From positions 186,001 to 250,000 of the forward strand of contig NZ_VNFK01000002.1 in the NCBI RefSeq assembly GCF_007786235.1: a DNA stretch of 64,000 nt, given 5' to 3'. This stretch comes from Paenarthrobacter nitroguajacolicus (lineage in GTDB: Bacteria; Actinomycetota; Actinomycetes; Actinomycetales; Micrococcaceae). Made by a program: the position numbers and the translations under genes. Positions 45,967 through 53,804 of the stretch are shown piece after piece. A model generated the notes under the pieces. That model was not told where the DNA came from, did no database searches, and saw only the letters and a list, made by a program, of their open reading frames with translations. Within the stretch, counting starts at the first letter, position 1; every line of letters starts with the position of its first letter.

Positions 45967-47523
45967 ATGTCTGACCTATTCCAGGATTACTCCGAGGCCG
46001 CTGCGCGCAGTGGCGCCTACGACGAGATGTTTGCCCCAGGCCACGTTGCCAGAAAATCCTACGGTCAGGTTTCCGGCGCTCTGCGCGAACTTTCCCTGGC
46101 GGACGTCACGGCCCGTGCCGATTCCATGGCCCGTACGTTCCTGGATCGCGGTGTGACGTTCGACTATGCGGGGGAGGAGCGGCCGTTCCCGCTGGACATC
46201 GTGCCAAGGGTCATCCCGGCCGACGAGTGGGACGTGCTGGAGCGCGGTGTCGCCCAACGCGTCAAAGCGCTCGAAGCCTTCCTGAATGACGTGTACGGAC
46301 GCATGGCCGTGGTGACCGACGGCGTGATCCCGAGGCAACTGGTGACCACCAGTGCACACTTCCACCGGGCAGTCCACGGTTTCGAGCCGTCCGGCGGCGT
46401 CCGCGTCCATGTCTCGGGTATCGACGTCGTCCGCGATGCTGCGGGAACCTTCAGGGTGCTCGAAGACAACGTCCGGGTACCTTCCGGTGTCAGCTACGTG
46501 CTGGAAAACCGGCGCGCCATGGCGAAGGGCCTGCCCGAAGCGTTCGGCCAGCAGCACATCCGCCCCGTCGAAGAGTACCCCCGCCGGCTCCTCTCTGCCC
46601 TCCGCAAGACGGCCCCCGCCGGCGTCGACGATCCCACCGTCGTTGTGCTTACACCGGGTGTCTTCAACAGCGCCTATTTTGAGCACACCCTCCTGGCGGG
46701 GCTTATGGGCGTGGAACTGGTGGAAGGCCGCGACCTCATCTGCCGTGGCAACCGCGTCTACATGCGGACCACCGCGGGCGAGCAGCGCGTGGATGTCATC
46801 TACAAGCGCATCGATGACGACTTCCTGGATCCCCTGCAGTTCCGTTCCGATTCCATGCTTGGCTGTCCGGGCCTGGTCAACGCAGCCAGGGCCGGGGGCG
46901 TGACCATTGCCAATGCCGTGGGCAACGGCGTAGCCGATGACAAGCTCGTGTACAGTTACGTCCCTGACCTGATCCGGTACTACCTTCACGAAGAGCCAAT
47001 TATTGCCAACGTCGACACCTTCCGGCTTGAAGAAAAGGAAGCCAGGGAGCATGTGCTGGACCGCCTCGATGAGCTCGTGGTGAAGCCCGTTGACGGCTCC
47101 GGTGGCAAGGGTTTGGTCATTGGCCCGGACGCCTCGAAGGAAGAACTTGATGCGTTGCGAAAACGTGTCATTGCCGATCCCCGCGGCTGGATCGCCCAAC
47201 CCGTGTTGCAGCTCTCCACCGTGCCGACTCTTTCCGGTGACAAGTTCGGGCCACGCCACGTGGACCTGCGGCCTTTTGCAGTGAACGACGGCGACGACGT
47301 CTGGGTCCTGCCCGGCGGTCTCACCCGGGTGGCGCTCAAGGAAGGCTCGTTGATCGTGAACTCCAGCCAGGGCGGCGGGTCCAAAGACACCTGGGTCTTG
47401 GCCAATTCGCCGCAGATGCCCGCCGAAGTCATCCCGCGCCAGTCCGTCACCGTTCGCGAGCAGGTTTCCGTGTGGCCCGTGGAAAGCAACTGGCGGGACC
47501 GCCAGACGGAGCAGCAGCAGTGA
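45967..47523 (+). CDS. Circularly permuted type-2 ATP-grasp protein (DUF404/DUF407)
   Basis: A 518-residue predicted amide or peptide ligase. N-terminal signature AYDEMFAPGHVARKSY, then the permuted ATP-grasp core with VHVSGIDVVRD, RVLEDNVRVPSGVSYVLENR, VDVIYKRIDDDFLDP, VVKPVDGSGGKGLVIGP and a late DLRPFAV. The last two supply ATP-binding residues in the permuted order. It heads a three-gene unit with an alpha-E and a transglutaminase-like gene, a conserved pairing predicted to make or process a peptide tag. ATG at 45967 is preferred; the upstream frame extension overlaps the divergent permease. Confidence 0.9.
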   Translation: MSDLFQDYSEAAARSGAYDEMFAPGHVARKSYGQVSGALRELSLADVTARADSMARTFLDRGVTFDYAGEERPFPLDIVPRVIPADEWDVLERGVAQRVKALEAFLNDVYGRMAVVTDGVIPRQLVTTSAHFHRAVHGFEPSGGVRVHVSGIDVVRDAAGTFRVLEDNVRVPSGVSYVLENRRAMAKGLPEAFGQQHIRPVEEYPRRLLSALRKTAPAGVDDPTVVVLTPGVFNSAYFEHTLLAGLMGVELVEGRDLICRGNRVYMRTTAGEQRVDVIYKRIDDDFLDPLQFRSDSMLGCPGLVNAARAGGVTIANAVGNGVADDKLVYSYVPDLIRYYLHEEPIIANVDTFRLEEKEAREHVLDRLDELVVKPVDGSGGKGLVIGPDASKEELDALRKRVIADPRGWIAQPVLQLSTVPTLSGDKFGPRHVDLRPFAVNDGDDVWVLPGGLTRVALKEGSLIVNSSQGGGSKDTWVLANSPQMPAEVIPRQSVTVREQVSVWPVESNWRDRQTEQQQ

Positions 47524-47581
47524 CCCCGCTCCACCCAACAACTGAACTTCGACATGCACCACGCGAAGGAGGCGCAGCCAC

Positions 47582-48508
47582 ATGCTGAGCCGTATTGCTG
47601 AATCACTTTTTTGGATCGGACGCTACGTAGAACGCGCCGACGGCACTGCCAGGATCCTGGACGTCCACCTGGAACGCCTGAACCACCTGCCCCTTGAAGA
47701 GCAGCGCAGCGTGGCCAGGGAGCTGCTGGCGGTCATGGGAGCGAAGCCCCAAAGCGAAGACTTTGGCCTGCCCGAACTTCTCCATGCCTTGGCTTACGAC
47801 AAACAGAGCGCATCATCCATTGCCGGTTCCCTCGGTGCAGCCCGCGAGAATGCACGGCGGGCCAGGGAAACTGTCTCCCAATCCCTCTGGGAGAGCCTTA
47901 ACACCACGTATTACGGACTCAACCAGCACCGCAAGGACGTGGTGGGAACGTACCGTTTCTGCAACTGGGTCCTGGAGCGGACCGCCATGGTTCGCGGTCT
48001 GGCGGACACCACGGTCAGCCATGACGAAAGCTGGCTGTTCATGGTCCTCGGCCGGTCCCTGGAACGGGCCGACATGACTGCACGCATGTTGTCCACGCGG
48101 GACGTCCAGTCCGCGGGAATGTCCTGGGTGAACATGTTGCGGTGCGCCGGCGCTTACGAGTCCTTCATCCGGACCCGACGGGCCGCGTTCGGAGACCAGC
48201 ACGCGGCAGAGTTCCTGCTCCTGGACCGGCTGTTCCCACGCTCCATCGTGTACGCCCTGCGTGACGCCGACGAGTGCCTCGCCAAACTGGATCCGTCCGC
48301 GCAACGCGTTGGCTTCATCAACGATGCCCGGCGCATCGTGGGCCAAGCGAGGACGTTCCTTGAGTTCCACCGCACGGATGACCTTATGTCCGAGTTGCCT
48401 GAGCACATGGAACGTGTGCAAAAGGCAGTGACGCAAGCGTCAGACGCGATTTCCCGTAAGTACTTCAATCAGGCTGATGAACACGCCTGGGTGGGAGAAG
48501 TTTCATGA
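47582..48508 (+). CDS. Alpha-E domain protein (DUF403)
   Basis: A 308-residue helical protein with the family opening MLSRIAESLFWIGRYVERADGTARILDVH. A second Arg/Glu-rich repeat follows in MVLGRSLERADMTARML. Enzymatic activity is not known; the family always accompanies permuted ATP-grasp or transglutaminase genes. AAGGAGG lies 9 bases before the ATG. It overlaps the next gene by 4 bp. Confidence 0.9.
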   Translation: MLSRIAESLFWIGRYVERADGTARILDVHLERLNHLPLEEQRSVARELLAVMGAKPQSEDFGLPELLHALAYDKQSASSIAGSLGAARENARRARETVSQSLWESLNTTYYGLNQHRKDVVGTYRFCNWVLERTAMVRGLADTTVSHDESWLFMVLGRSLERADMTARMLSTRDVQSAGMSWVNMLRCAGAYESFIRTRRAAFGDQHAAEFLLLDRLFPRSIVYALRDADECLAKLDPSAQRVGFINDARRIVGQARTFLEFHRTDDLMSELPEHMERVQKAVTQASDAISRKYFNQADEHAWVGEVS

Positions 48509-49356
48509 CCCGGCTGAGCATCGTCCATAAAACGGCCTATAAGTATCACCGACGCGTGACTTTGTCCTACAACGAGGCCCGGATGACCCCGCTGACCGAC
48601 GGCCAGCAGGTGGTCCTGGAGTCCTCCCTCAAGGTCTCGCCCAACCAGGCCTCTGTCAGCACCTACCGCGACTACTGGGGAACACGAGTCACGGCGTTCG
48701 ATATGCAGATGCCGCATGAGAGCCTTGAGGTCCTCGCTACGGCCACCGTGGAAGTGCATCGAACCGAGCGGATCGCTGCCGAGGATGACATCGTGGGATG
48801 GGACGTCATAGCCTCGGAGAAAGTACAGGACGAGTTCAGCGACTGGTTACCCCAGTCACGGCTCAGTGGCCCGGGCGACGAAGTCCTCAGCATCGTTCCC
48901 GGAATCGTCGATGGCAAGAACCCGCACGAGGCGGCGCTGGCGGTGTTCGCGTGGATGGCCGGCGAGATGACCTATATGAAGGGCACCACCGGTGTCACGA
49001 CGAATGCCGAACAGGCGTGGTCGCAACGCCAGGGTGTCTGTCAGGACCTCGCCCACTTGGCCATCGGCGCCCTGCGGTGCAGCGGTATTCCCGCCCGTTA
49101 TGTCTCCGGGTACATCCACCCCCGGTCCTCGGCGGACATTGGCGAAACCGTGGCCGGTCAGTCACACGCCTGGCTGGAATGGTGGGACGGGGAGTGGCGC
49201 AGCTGGGACCCCACCAACCACAAGCCCGCCGGTGACTACCACGTGACTGTTGCCAGGGGGCGGGACTACCGCGACGTGCCACCCTTGAAAGGTATCCTGT
49301 CCGGTGGCGGCGGATCCGGGCTCTCTGTGTCAGTGGAGATCACCCGGCTCGCTTAG
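48505..49356 (+). CDS. Transglutaminase-like cysteine protease
   Basis: 283 residues with the N-terminal bacterial transglutaminase beta domain (HKTAYKYHRRVTLSYNEARM). The papain-like core follows, with catalytic Cys in QRQGVCQDLAHLAIGALR, His in SHAWLEWWDGEWRSWDPTN and Asp in the same block. Likely a peptidase or amidase acting on the product of the ATP-grasp enzyme. Overlaps alpha-E by 4 bp (ATGA). A long palindrome follows. Confidence 0.9.
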   Translation: MTRLSIVHKTAYKYHRRVTLSYNEARMTPLTDGQQVVLESSLKVSPNQASVSTYRDYWGTRVTAFDMQMPHESLEVLATATVEVHRTERIAAEDDIVGWDVIASEKVQDEFSDWLPQSRLSGPGDEVLSIVPGIVDGKNPHEAALAVFAWMAGEMTYMKGTTGVTTNAEQAWSQRQGVCQDLAHLAIGALRCSGIPARYVSGYIHPRSSADIGETVAGQSHAWLEWWDGEWRSWDPTNHKPAGDYHVTVARGRDYRDVPPLKGILSGGGGSGLSVSVEITRLA

Positions 49357-49363
49357 AAATTTT

Positions 49364-49409
49364 GTACAGATAAGGCCCTTAAGAACATTCTTAAGGGCCT
49401 TATCTGTAC
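49364..49409. terminator. Long AT-rich perfect palindrome between convergent genes
   Basis: A perfect 22-bp inverted repeat: GTACAGATAAGGCCCTTAAG... at 49364-49385 pairs with 49388-49409 around a 2-base centre. AAATTTT lies before and CAAATTC after. It lies 8 bp after the transglutaminase stop and 15 bp before the convergent SDR stop. Probably a bidirectional terminator, though its low GC and length are unusual here. Confidence 0.8.
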
Positions 49410-49424
49410 TCAAATTCGAGAGTT

Positions 49425-50876
49425 TTACCAGGGGGACGGTTTGTAATCCTTAAGGAAGACGCCGTACTGATCCTCGCCCTTTTCCCCCATCACAATGGGG
49501 TCGTACACACGGGCTGCGCCGTCCACCAGGTCCAAGGGTGCGTGGAACCCTTCCTCCATGAGCCGGACCTTGGTGTAGTGGGGACGCTCATCTGTAATCC
49601 AACCGGTGTCCACAGCGGTCATCAGGATGCCATCGGAGTCCAGCATTTCCTGTGCACTGGTCCGCGTCATCATGTTCAAGGCCGCCTTGGCCATGTTGGT
49701 GTGAGGGTGTCCGGGACCCTTGTAGGCACGGGAGAACTGCCCTTCCATGGCAGATACGTTCACGATGTACTTCCTGTGGGCCGTGGAGCGCTTCATGGCA
49801 TCCCGCAATCGGCTGACCAAGAGGAAGGGCGCGGTCACGTTGCACAGCTGGACCTCGAGCATTTCCAGGGGGTCCACTTCGTCAACAACCTGGGTCCAGC
49901 TGTTGATCGAGGCAAGGTCCGGAACCAGGCCACCGGCGTCAATCGCCGTTCCCGACTCAATCCGCTGCAATGATGCCGATCCGGTGGAGAGGGCCAGCGA
50001 GGTGATCGCGTCCCCCGCCAGGACCGGGTGTTCGGTGACGCTGCTGGCAAGGGCAAGCGGGTGCTTGTCATGTGCGTGCCCGAAAGTCACCAACTCGGGA
50101 CCGCCGTTGGCCGCCTCCAGGGCCGCAGGCAACGGTTCGTCCTCGGCGTCGACCAAGGGCTTGTACGCGTTGCCGGATCGCCGCACCGTCTGCGCTGCGT
50201 TGTTGATGATGATGTCCAACGGGCCGGCTTCGTTCAGCGAGTCCGTCAGGGCCATGACCTGTGCAGGATCGCGCAGGTCGATGCCAACGATCCGGAGCCG
50301 GTGAAGCCACTCGCCGCTGTCTTCCATGGCGGCGAAACGACGCGCCGCGTCCTTGGGGAATCGGGTGGTGATGGTGGTGTGCGCGCCGTCCCTGAGCAGG
50401 CGCAACGCGATGTACATGCCGATCTTGGCACGACCACCGGTCAACAGCGCCCTACGGCCGGTGAGGTCGGTGCGCGCGTCGCGCTTGCTGTGGCTGAAGG
50501 CCGCGCATTCGGGGCAAAGCTGGTGGTAGAAGGCGTCCACCTGCGTGTAGTGCTTCTTGCAGATATAGCAGGGACGCGAGCGGATGAGGTGGCCCGCGAT
50601 CTCGCCGGTAGCGGAGGGGGCCAGCTTGTTGCCGCGGGTTTCATCGTCAATACGGTCCGGCGCGGCGGTAGCAGTCAGGGCGATGACGGCGCGGTCCGCC
50701 TCGGCGATGGAATCGCGTTTGGTCACGCGGCGGTGGCGCTTGACGGCCTTGAACATCTTGCCGGTGGCACGCCGGACTGCAACGTAGTCCGGGTGCTCTT
50801 CGTCGTAGACGTGGATCGTGGTCAGAACCTTGAGGCAGGCCTGGATCTCTTCAGGCGTCAGATCGGTGGAGCTCAT
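49425..50876 (-). CDS. SDR-fold protein with N-terminal zinc ribbon and no catalytic Tyr
   Basis: 483 residues. An N-terminal helical region (1-95) is followed by a zinc ribbon with Cys103, 106, 121 and 124 (CYIC...CPEC). A Rossmann SDR domain follows, with TGGRAKIG at 146-153, NNAAQ at 225-229 and an extra ~70-residue insert. The active-site segment has Ser375 and Lys397 (HTNMAKAAL), but Thr393 stands where the Tyr of Y-x3-K should be. It may be an enzyme with altered chemistry or an NAD(P)-binding regulator. Lies 73 bp downstream of glgC on the same strand. Confidence 0.82.
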   Translation of the reverse strand: MSSTDLTPEEIQACLKVLTTIHVYDEEHPDYVAVRRATGKMFKAVKRHRRVTKRDSIAEADRAVIALTATAAPDRIDDETRGNKLAPSATGEIAGHLIRSRPCYICKKHYTQVDAFYHQLCPECAAFSHSKRDARTDLTGRRALLTGGRAKIGMYIALRLLRDGAHTTITTRFPKDAARRFAAMEDSGEWLHRLRIVGIDLRDPAQVMALTDSLNEAGPLDIIINNAAQTVRRSGNAYKPLVDAEDEPLPAALEAANGGPELVTFGHAHDKHPLALASSVTEHPVLAGDAITSLALSTGSASLQRIESGTAIDAGGLVPDLASINSWTQVVDEVDPLEMLEVQLCNVTAPFLLVSRLRDAMKRSTAHRKYIVNVSAMEGQFSRAYKGPGHPHTNMAKAALNMMTRTSAQEMLDSDGILMTAVDTGWITDERPHYTKVRLMEEGFHAPLDLVDGAARVYDPIVMGEKGEDQYGVFLKDYKPSPW

Positions 50877-50949
50877 TGACCTGATTTTACAGCCTTGGGA
50901 GCCCGCGGCCTGCCTCGGGTTCTGTCTGCGTCAGCTGGAGGGGTACAGG

Positions 50950-52356
50950 CTAGTGCGCGGCACCCTGCGCAGCAGCGTCCGCCACGCGTGACTGGATGCC
51001 GGCCGCTACCTTTTCGGCTGAGTCACGGATATCGGGGTCGTCATGGGTGGCCGCCTTGACAGCTTCCGGCAGCGCTCGGCGATGTTGTGCGGACAGAGCG
51101 AGCTCTGCCTCGCCGGGCTCGGGCACCACTTGCCCCTTCGCCAGGACGGTGATGCCGGACTCCGTAACCTTGTAGCCGCGGGCCTTGTCCAGTGCGGGAT
51201 CCAGACCGATGGCAGCCCCGGCGGGGACCTTGACGTTCTTGTCCAGGATGGCCCGTTTGATGACGGCACCCTCACCGACGCGGACCTTGTCCATCAGCAC
51301 GGAGTCCTGGACCCGGCTGCCAGCCGCCACATAGGCGTCGTTTGAGAGGACAGAGCCCTCTACGATGCCGCCGGAGATCACCACGCCACTGGCCACGATG
51401 GAATCGAGGGCCGTGCCCACCGTGTTGTTTTCCCCACGGACGAACTTTGCGGGCGGGGAAATGCTCTGGCGGGTGTAGATCGGCCACTCAGAGTTGTACA
51501 GGTTGAAGACCGGCACGGGGGAGATGAGGTCCATGTGTGCGTCGTAGAACGAGTCGATGGTACCGACGTCGCGCCAGTAGGTCCGGTCGCGTTCGGTGGC
51601 GCCGGGGATGTCGTTGAGGGTGAAGTCGTACACGCCGGCTTCGCCCTGGTCCACGAAGTAGGGAATGATGTCGCCGCCCATGTCGTGTTTGGTGTCGAGG
51701 CGTTCCGCATCCACATGCAGTGCCTCAACAAGAGCATCAGCGTTGAAGACGTAGTTACCCATGGATGCCAGGAACTGCGTGGGGTCCGCCGCCAGCCCGG
51801 GGGTGCTGGCCGGCTTCTCCACGAAGGCTGCAATCTTCTGGGGATCGTTCTGGTCCACCTCGATCACGCCGAACTGGTTGGCCATGTTCAGTGGCTGCCG
51901 CACTGCAGCAACTGTGGCTTTCGCACCGCTGGCGATGTGCTGCTCCACCATCTGGGAGAAGTCCATGCGGTACACGTGGTCAGCGCCAACCACTACCACG
52001 ATGTCCGGGGCGTCGTCGTGGATCAGGTTCAGCGATTGATAGATGGCGTTGGCACTGCCAAGGAACCAGCTCTTGCCTACACGCTGCTGGGCCGGAACGG
52101 ATGCCACATAGCGGCCCAGCTGCGTCGACATGCGCCAGGTTTCCGAGATGTGGCGGTCAAGGCTGTGCGATTTGTACTGCGTCAGAACCACAATTTTCAA
52201 ATATCCCGAATTGACGAGATTGGATAGTGCAAAGTCAATGAGACGGTAGCCGCCAGCAAACGGAACCGCGGGCTTGGCCCGGTCCGCCGTCAGCGGCATG
52301 AGTCGGTTACCCTCTCCGCCTGCCAATACGATTGCCAAAACTTTCTTCAACGCCAT
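50950..52356 (-). CDS. glgC: Glucose-1-phosphate adenylyltransferase
   Basis: Makes ADP-glucose from glucose 1-phosphate and ATP. The 468 residues begin [23 protein letters not shown], with the nucleotide loop. [35 protein letters not shown] and VEKPAS follow, then a C-terminal left-handed beta-helix. ATG at 52356 has GGGGAG 8 bases upstream and is preferred over the GTG at 52362. Divergent from glgA across a region with a symmetric operator-like site. Confidence 0.95.
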   Translation of the reverse strand: MALKKVLAIVLAGGEGNRLMPLTADRAKPAVPFAGGYRLIDFALSNLVNSGYLKIVVLTQYKSHSLDRHISETWRMSTQLGRYVASVPAQQRVGKSWFLGSANAIYQSLNLIHDDAPDIVVVVGADHVYRMDFSQMVEQHIASGAKATVAAVRQPLNMANQFGVIEVDQNDPQKIAAFVEKPASTPGLAADPTQFLASMGNYVFNADALVEALHVDAERLDTKHDMGGDIIPYFVDQGEAGVYDFTLNDIPGATERDRTYWRDVGTIDSFYDAHMDLISPVPVFNLYNSEWPIYTRQSISPPAKFVRGENNTVGTALDSIVASGVVISGGIVEGSVLSNDAYVAAGSRVQDSVLMDKVRVGEGAVIKRAILDKNVKVPAGAAIGLDPALDKARGYKVTESGITVLAKGQVVPEPGEAELALSAQHRRALPEAVKAATHDDPDIRDSAEKVAAGIQSRVADAAAQGAAH

Positions 52357-52392
52357 GGTCACAGCTCCCCGTACGTCTTCGTAGCCCCCAAA

Positions 52393-52410
52393 AGTCCGAT
52401 TTTCCGGACT
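52393..52410. promoter_or_regulatory. Operator-like inverted repeat between glgC and glgA
   Basis: AGTCCG-N6-CGGACT, perfectly symmetric, central in the 99-bp divergent region. Possible binding site of an unidentified regulator controlling both genes. Confidence 0.4.
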
Positions 52411-52455
52411 CTTTCACACTAGAACACATACGCCGGAACGACTACGTTGGTTAGC

Positions 52456-53652
52456 GTGCGAATAGACATTGTGACTAAAGAATTCCCTCCGGAAATTTAT
52501 GGCGGTGCCGGTGTCCACGTTGCCGAGCTCAGCCGGGTGCTGGCAAAGCACGTCGATCTTCACGTTCGGGCGTTCGGCGCCCCTCGTGATGCCGACTATC
52601 ACGGGGCGACTGTGGCCTCCTACGCCACGCCCGAGGACCTCGGCGACGCCAACGCTGCCATCCAGACGCTGGGCGTTGATCTGAGGATCGTTCCGGACAT
52701 TGCGGGAGCGGACCTTGTCCACTCGCACACCTGGTACGCCAATATGGCCGGCCACCTCGCTTCGCTGCTGCACGGCATTCCGCACGTGCTCAGCGCCCAC
52801 AGTCTTGAGCCCCTCCGCCCGTGGAAGGCCGAGCAGCTTGGCGGCGGTTACGCGCTGTCTTCCTGGGTGGAGCAAACCGCCTACGAAGCCGCTGCCGCCA
52901 TCATCGCCGTATCGGACGGCATGCGCCAGGACATCCTCCGCAGCTATCCCAACGTTGATCCTGACAAGGTCCGCGTGGTCCACAATGGCATTGATGTCTC
53001 GCTGTGGGAGCGGGACGAGGAAGACGACGCAATCCGGGCCTTGGGCATCGACCCTGCCAAGCCCAGCGTGGTGTTTGTTGGCCGCAACACCCGACAAAAA
53101 GGTGTCCCGTACCTGCTCCGCGCCGCGTCCAGCCTCCCTGATGACGTCCAACTGGTGCTCTGCCTCGGCGCGGCCGACACCCCCGAACTGGCCGCCGAGA
53201 CGGCGCGCCTCATCGAGGAACTGCAGACCAAGCGCGAAGGCGTCGTCCTGATTGAACGGATGCTGCCGCGCCGCGAGCTTATCCAGGTCCTCAGCCATGC
53301 CACAGCCTTCGCCTGCCCTTCAATCTACGAGCCATTGGGCATCGTGAACCTGGAAGCCATGGCCTGCGGTGCAGCCGTTGTGGCCAGCGCCACGGGCGGC
53401 ATCCCCGAAGTGGTCCAGCACGGGGAAACGGGGCTGCTCGTCCAATTGGAACAGGTCACGGACGGAACCGGCACACCGTTGGATCCGGAGAAGTTCGTCA
53501 GCGATTTCGCTGCCGCCTTGAACGAGGTAGTGGCCGATCCTGCCCGTGCGCGCGAGATGGGCATCGCCGGTCGACGCCGGGCAGAGGAGCATTTCTCCTG
53601 GGAGTCCATCACGGAAACAACCCTTGAGGTCTACCGCTCCGTACTGCGGTAG
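52456..53652 (+). CDS. glgA: Glycogen synthase, actinobacterial GlgM type
   Basis: A GT-B glycosyltransferase of 398 residues. The N-terminal VRIDIVTKEFPPEIYGGAGVH carries the Lys-x-Gly-Gly-type donor site, HSHTWYANMAGHLA follows, and the C-terminal catalytic block is PSIYEPLGIVNLEAMACG. Divergence from glgC matches mycobacterial Rv1212c/Rv1213, whose GlgM makes maltose 1-phosphate from ADP-glucose, so that reaction is likely here. GTG at 52456 is chosen; TACGTT at 52443-52448 could be a -10 box for a leaderless message. Confidence 0.9.
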   Translation: MRIDIVTKEFPPEIYGGAGVHVAELSRVLAKHVDLHVRAFGAPRDADYHGATVASYATPEDLGDANAAIQTLGVDLRIVPDIAGADLVHSHTWYANMAGHLASLLHGIPHVLSAHSLEPLRPWKAEQLGGGYALSSWVEQTAYEAAAAIIAVSDGMRQDILRSYPNVDPDKVRVVHNGIDVSLWERDEEDDAIRALGIDPAKPSVVFVGRNTRQKGVPYLLRAASSLPDDVQLVLCLGAADTPELAAETARLIEELQTKREGVVLIERMLPRRELIQVLSHATAFACPSIYEPLGIVNLEAMACGAAVVASATGGIPEVVQHGETGLLVQLEQVTDGTGTPLDPEKFVSDFAAALNEVVADPARAREMGIAGRRRAEEHFSWESITETTLEVYRSVLR

Positions 53653-53712
53653 CCGGAACTGCGGTAACCAGTACCGCGATTTATCGGGATTGAAGCGTCC
53701 CAACAGCAGTCC

Positions 53713-53761
53713 AAACCACGACGGCGCCGCCCCCTTTGCTGGGGCGGCGCCGTCGTGGTTT
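53713..53761. terminator. Long perfect palindrome, glgA / acyl-CoA oxidase terminator
   Basis: A perfect 21-bp GC-rich stem (AAACCACGACGGCGCCGCCC... 53713-53733 with 53741-53761) and a 7-base loop. An outer 8-bp pair AACAGCAG (53702-53709)/CTGCTGTT (53774-53781) surrounds it. It sits between two convergent genes. Confidence 0.85.
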
Positions 53762-53804
53762 ACCAAAGTTCCGCTGCTGTTCACCGCAAGGTGGCGGAGA
53801 ACTG

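Noticed and set aside
45976..47583. 535-codon antisense frame over the ATP-grasp gene
   Set aside because: Shadow of a strongly supported conserved gene.
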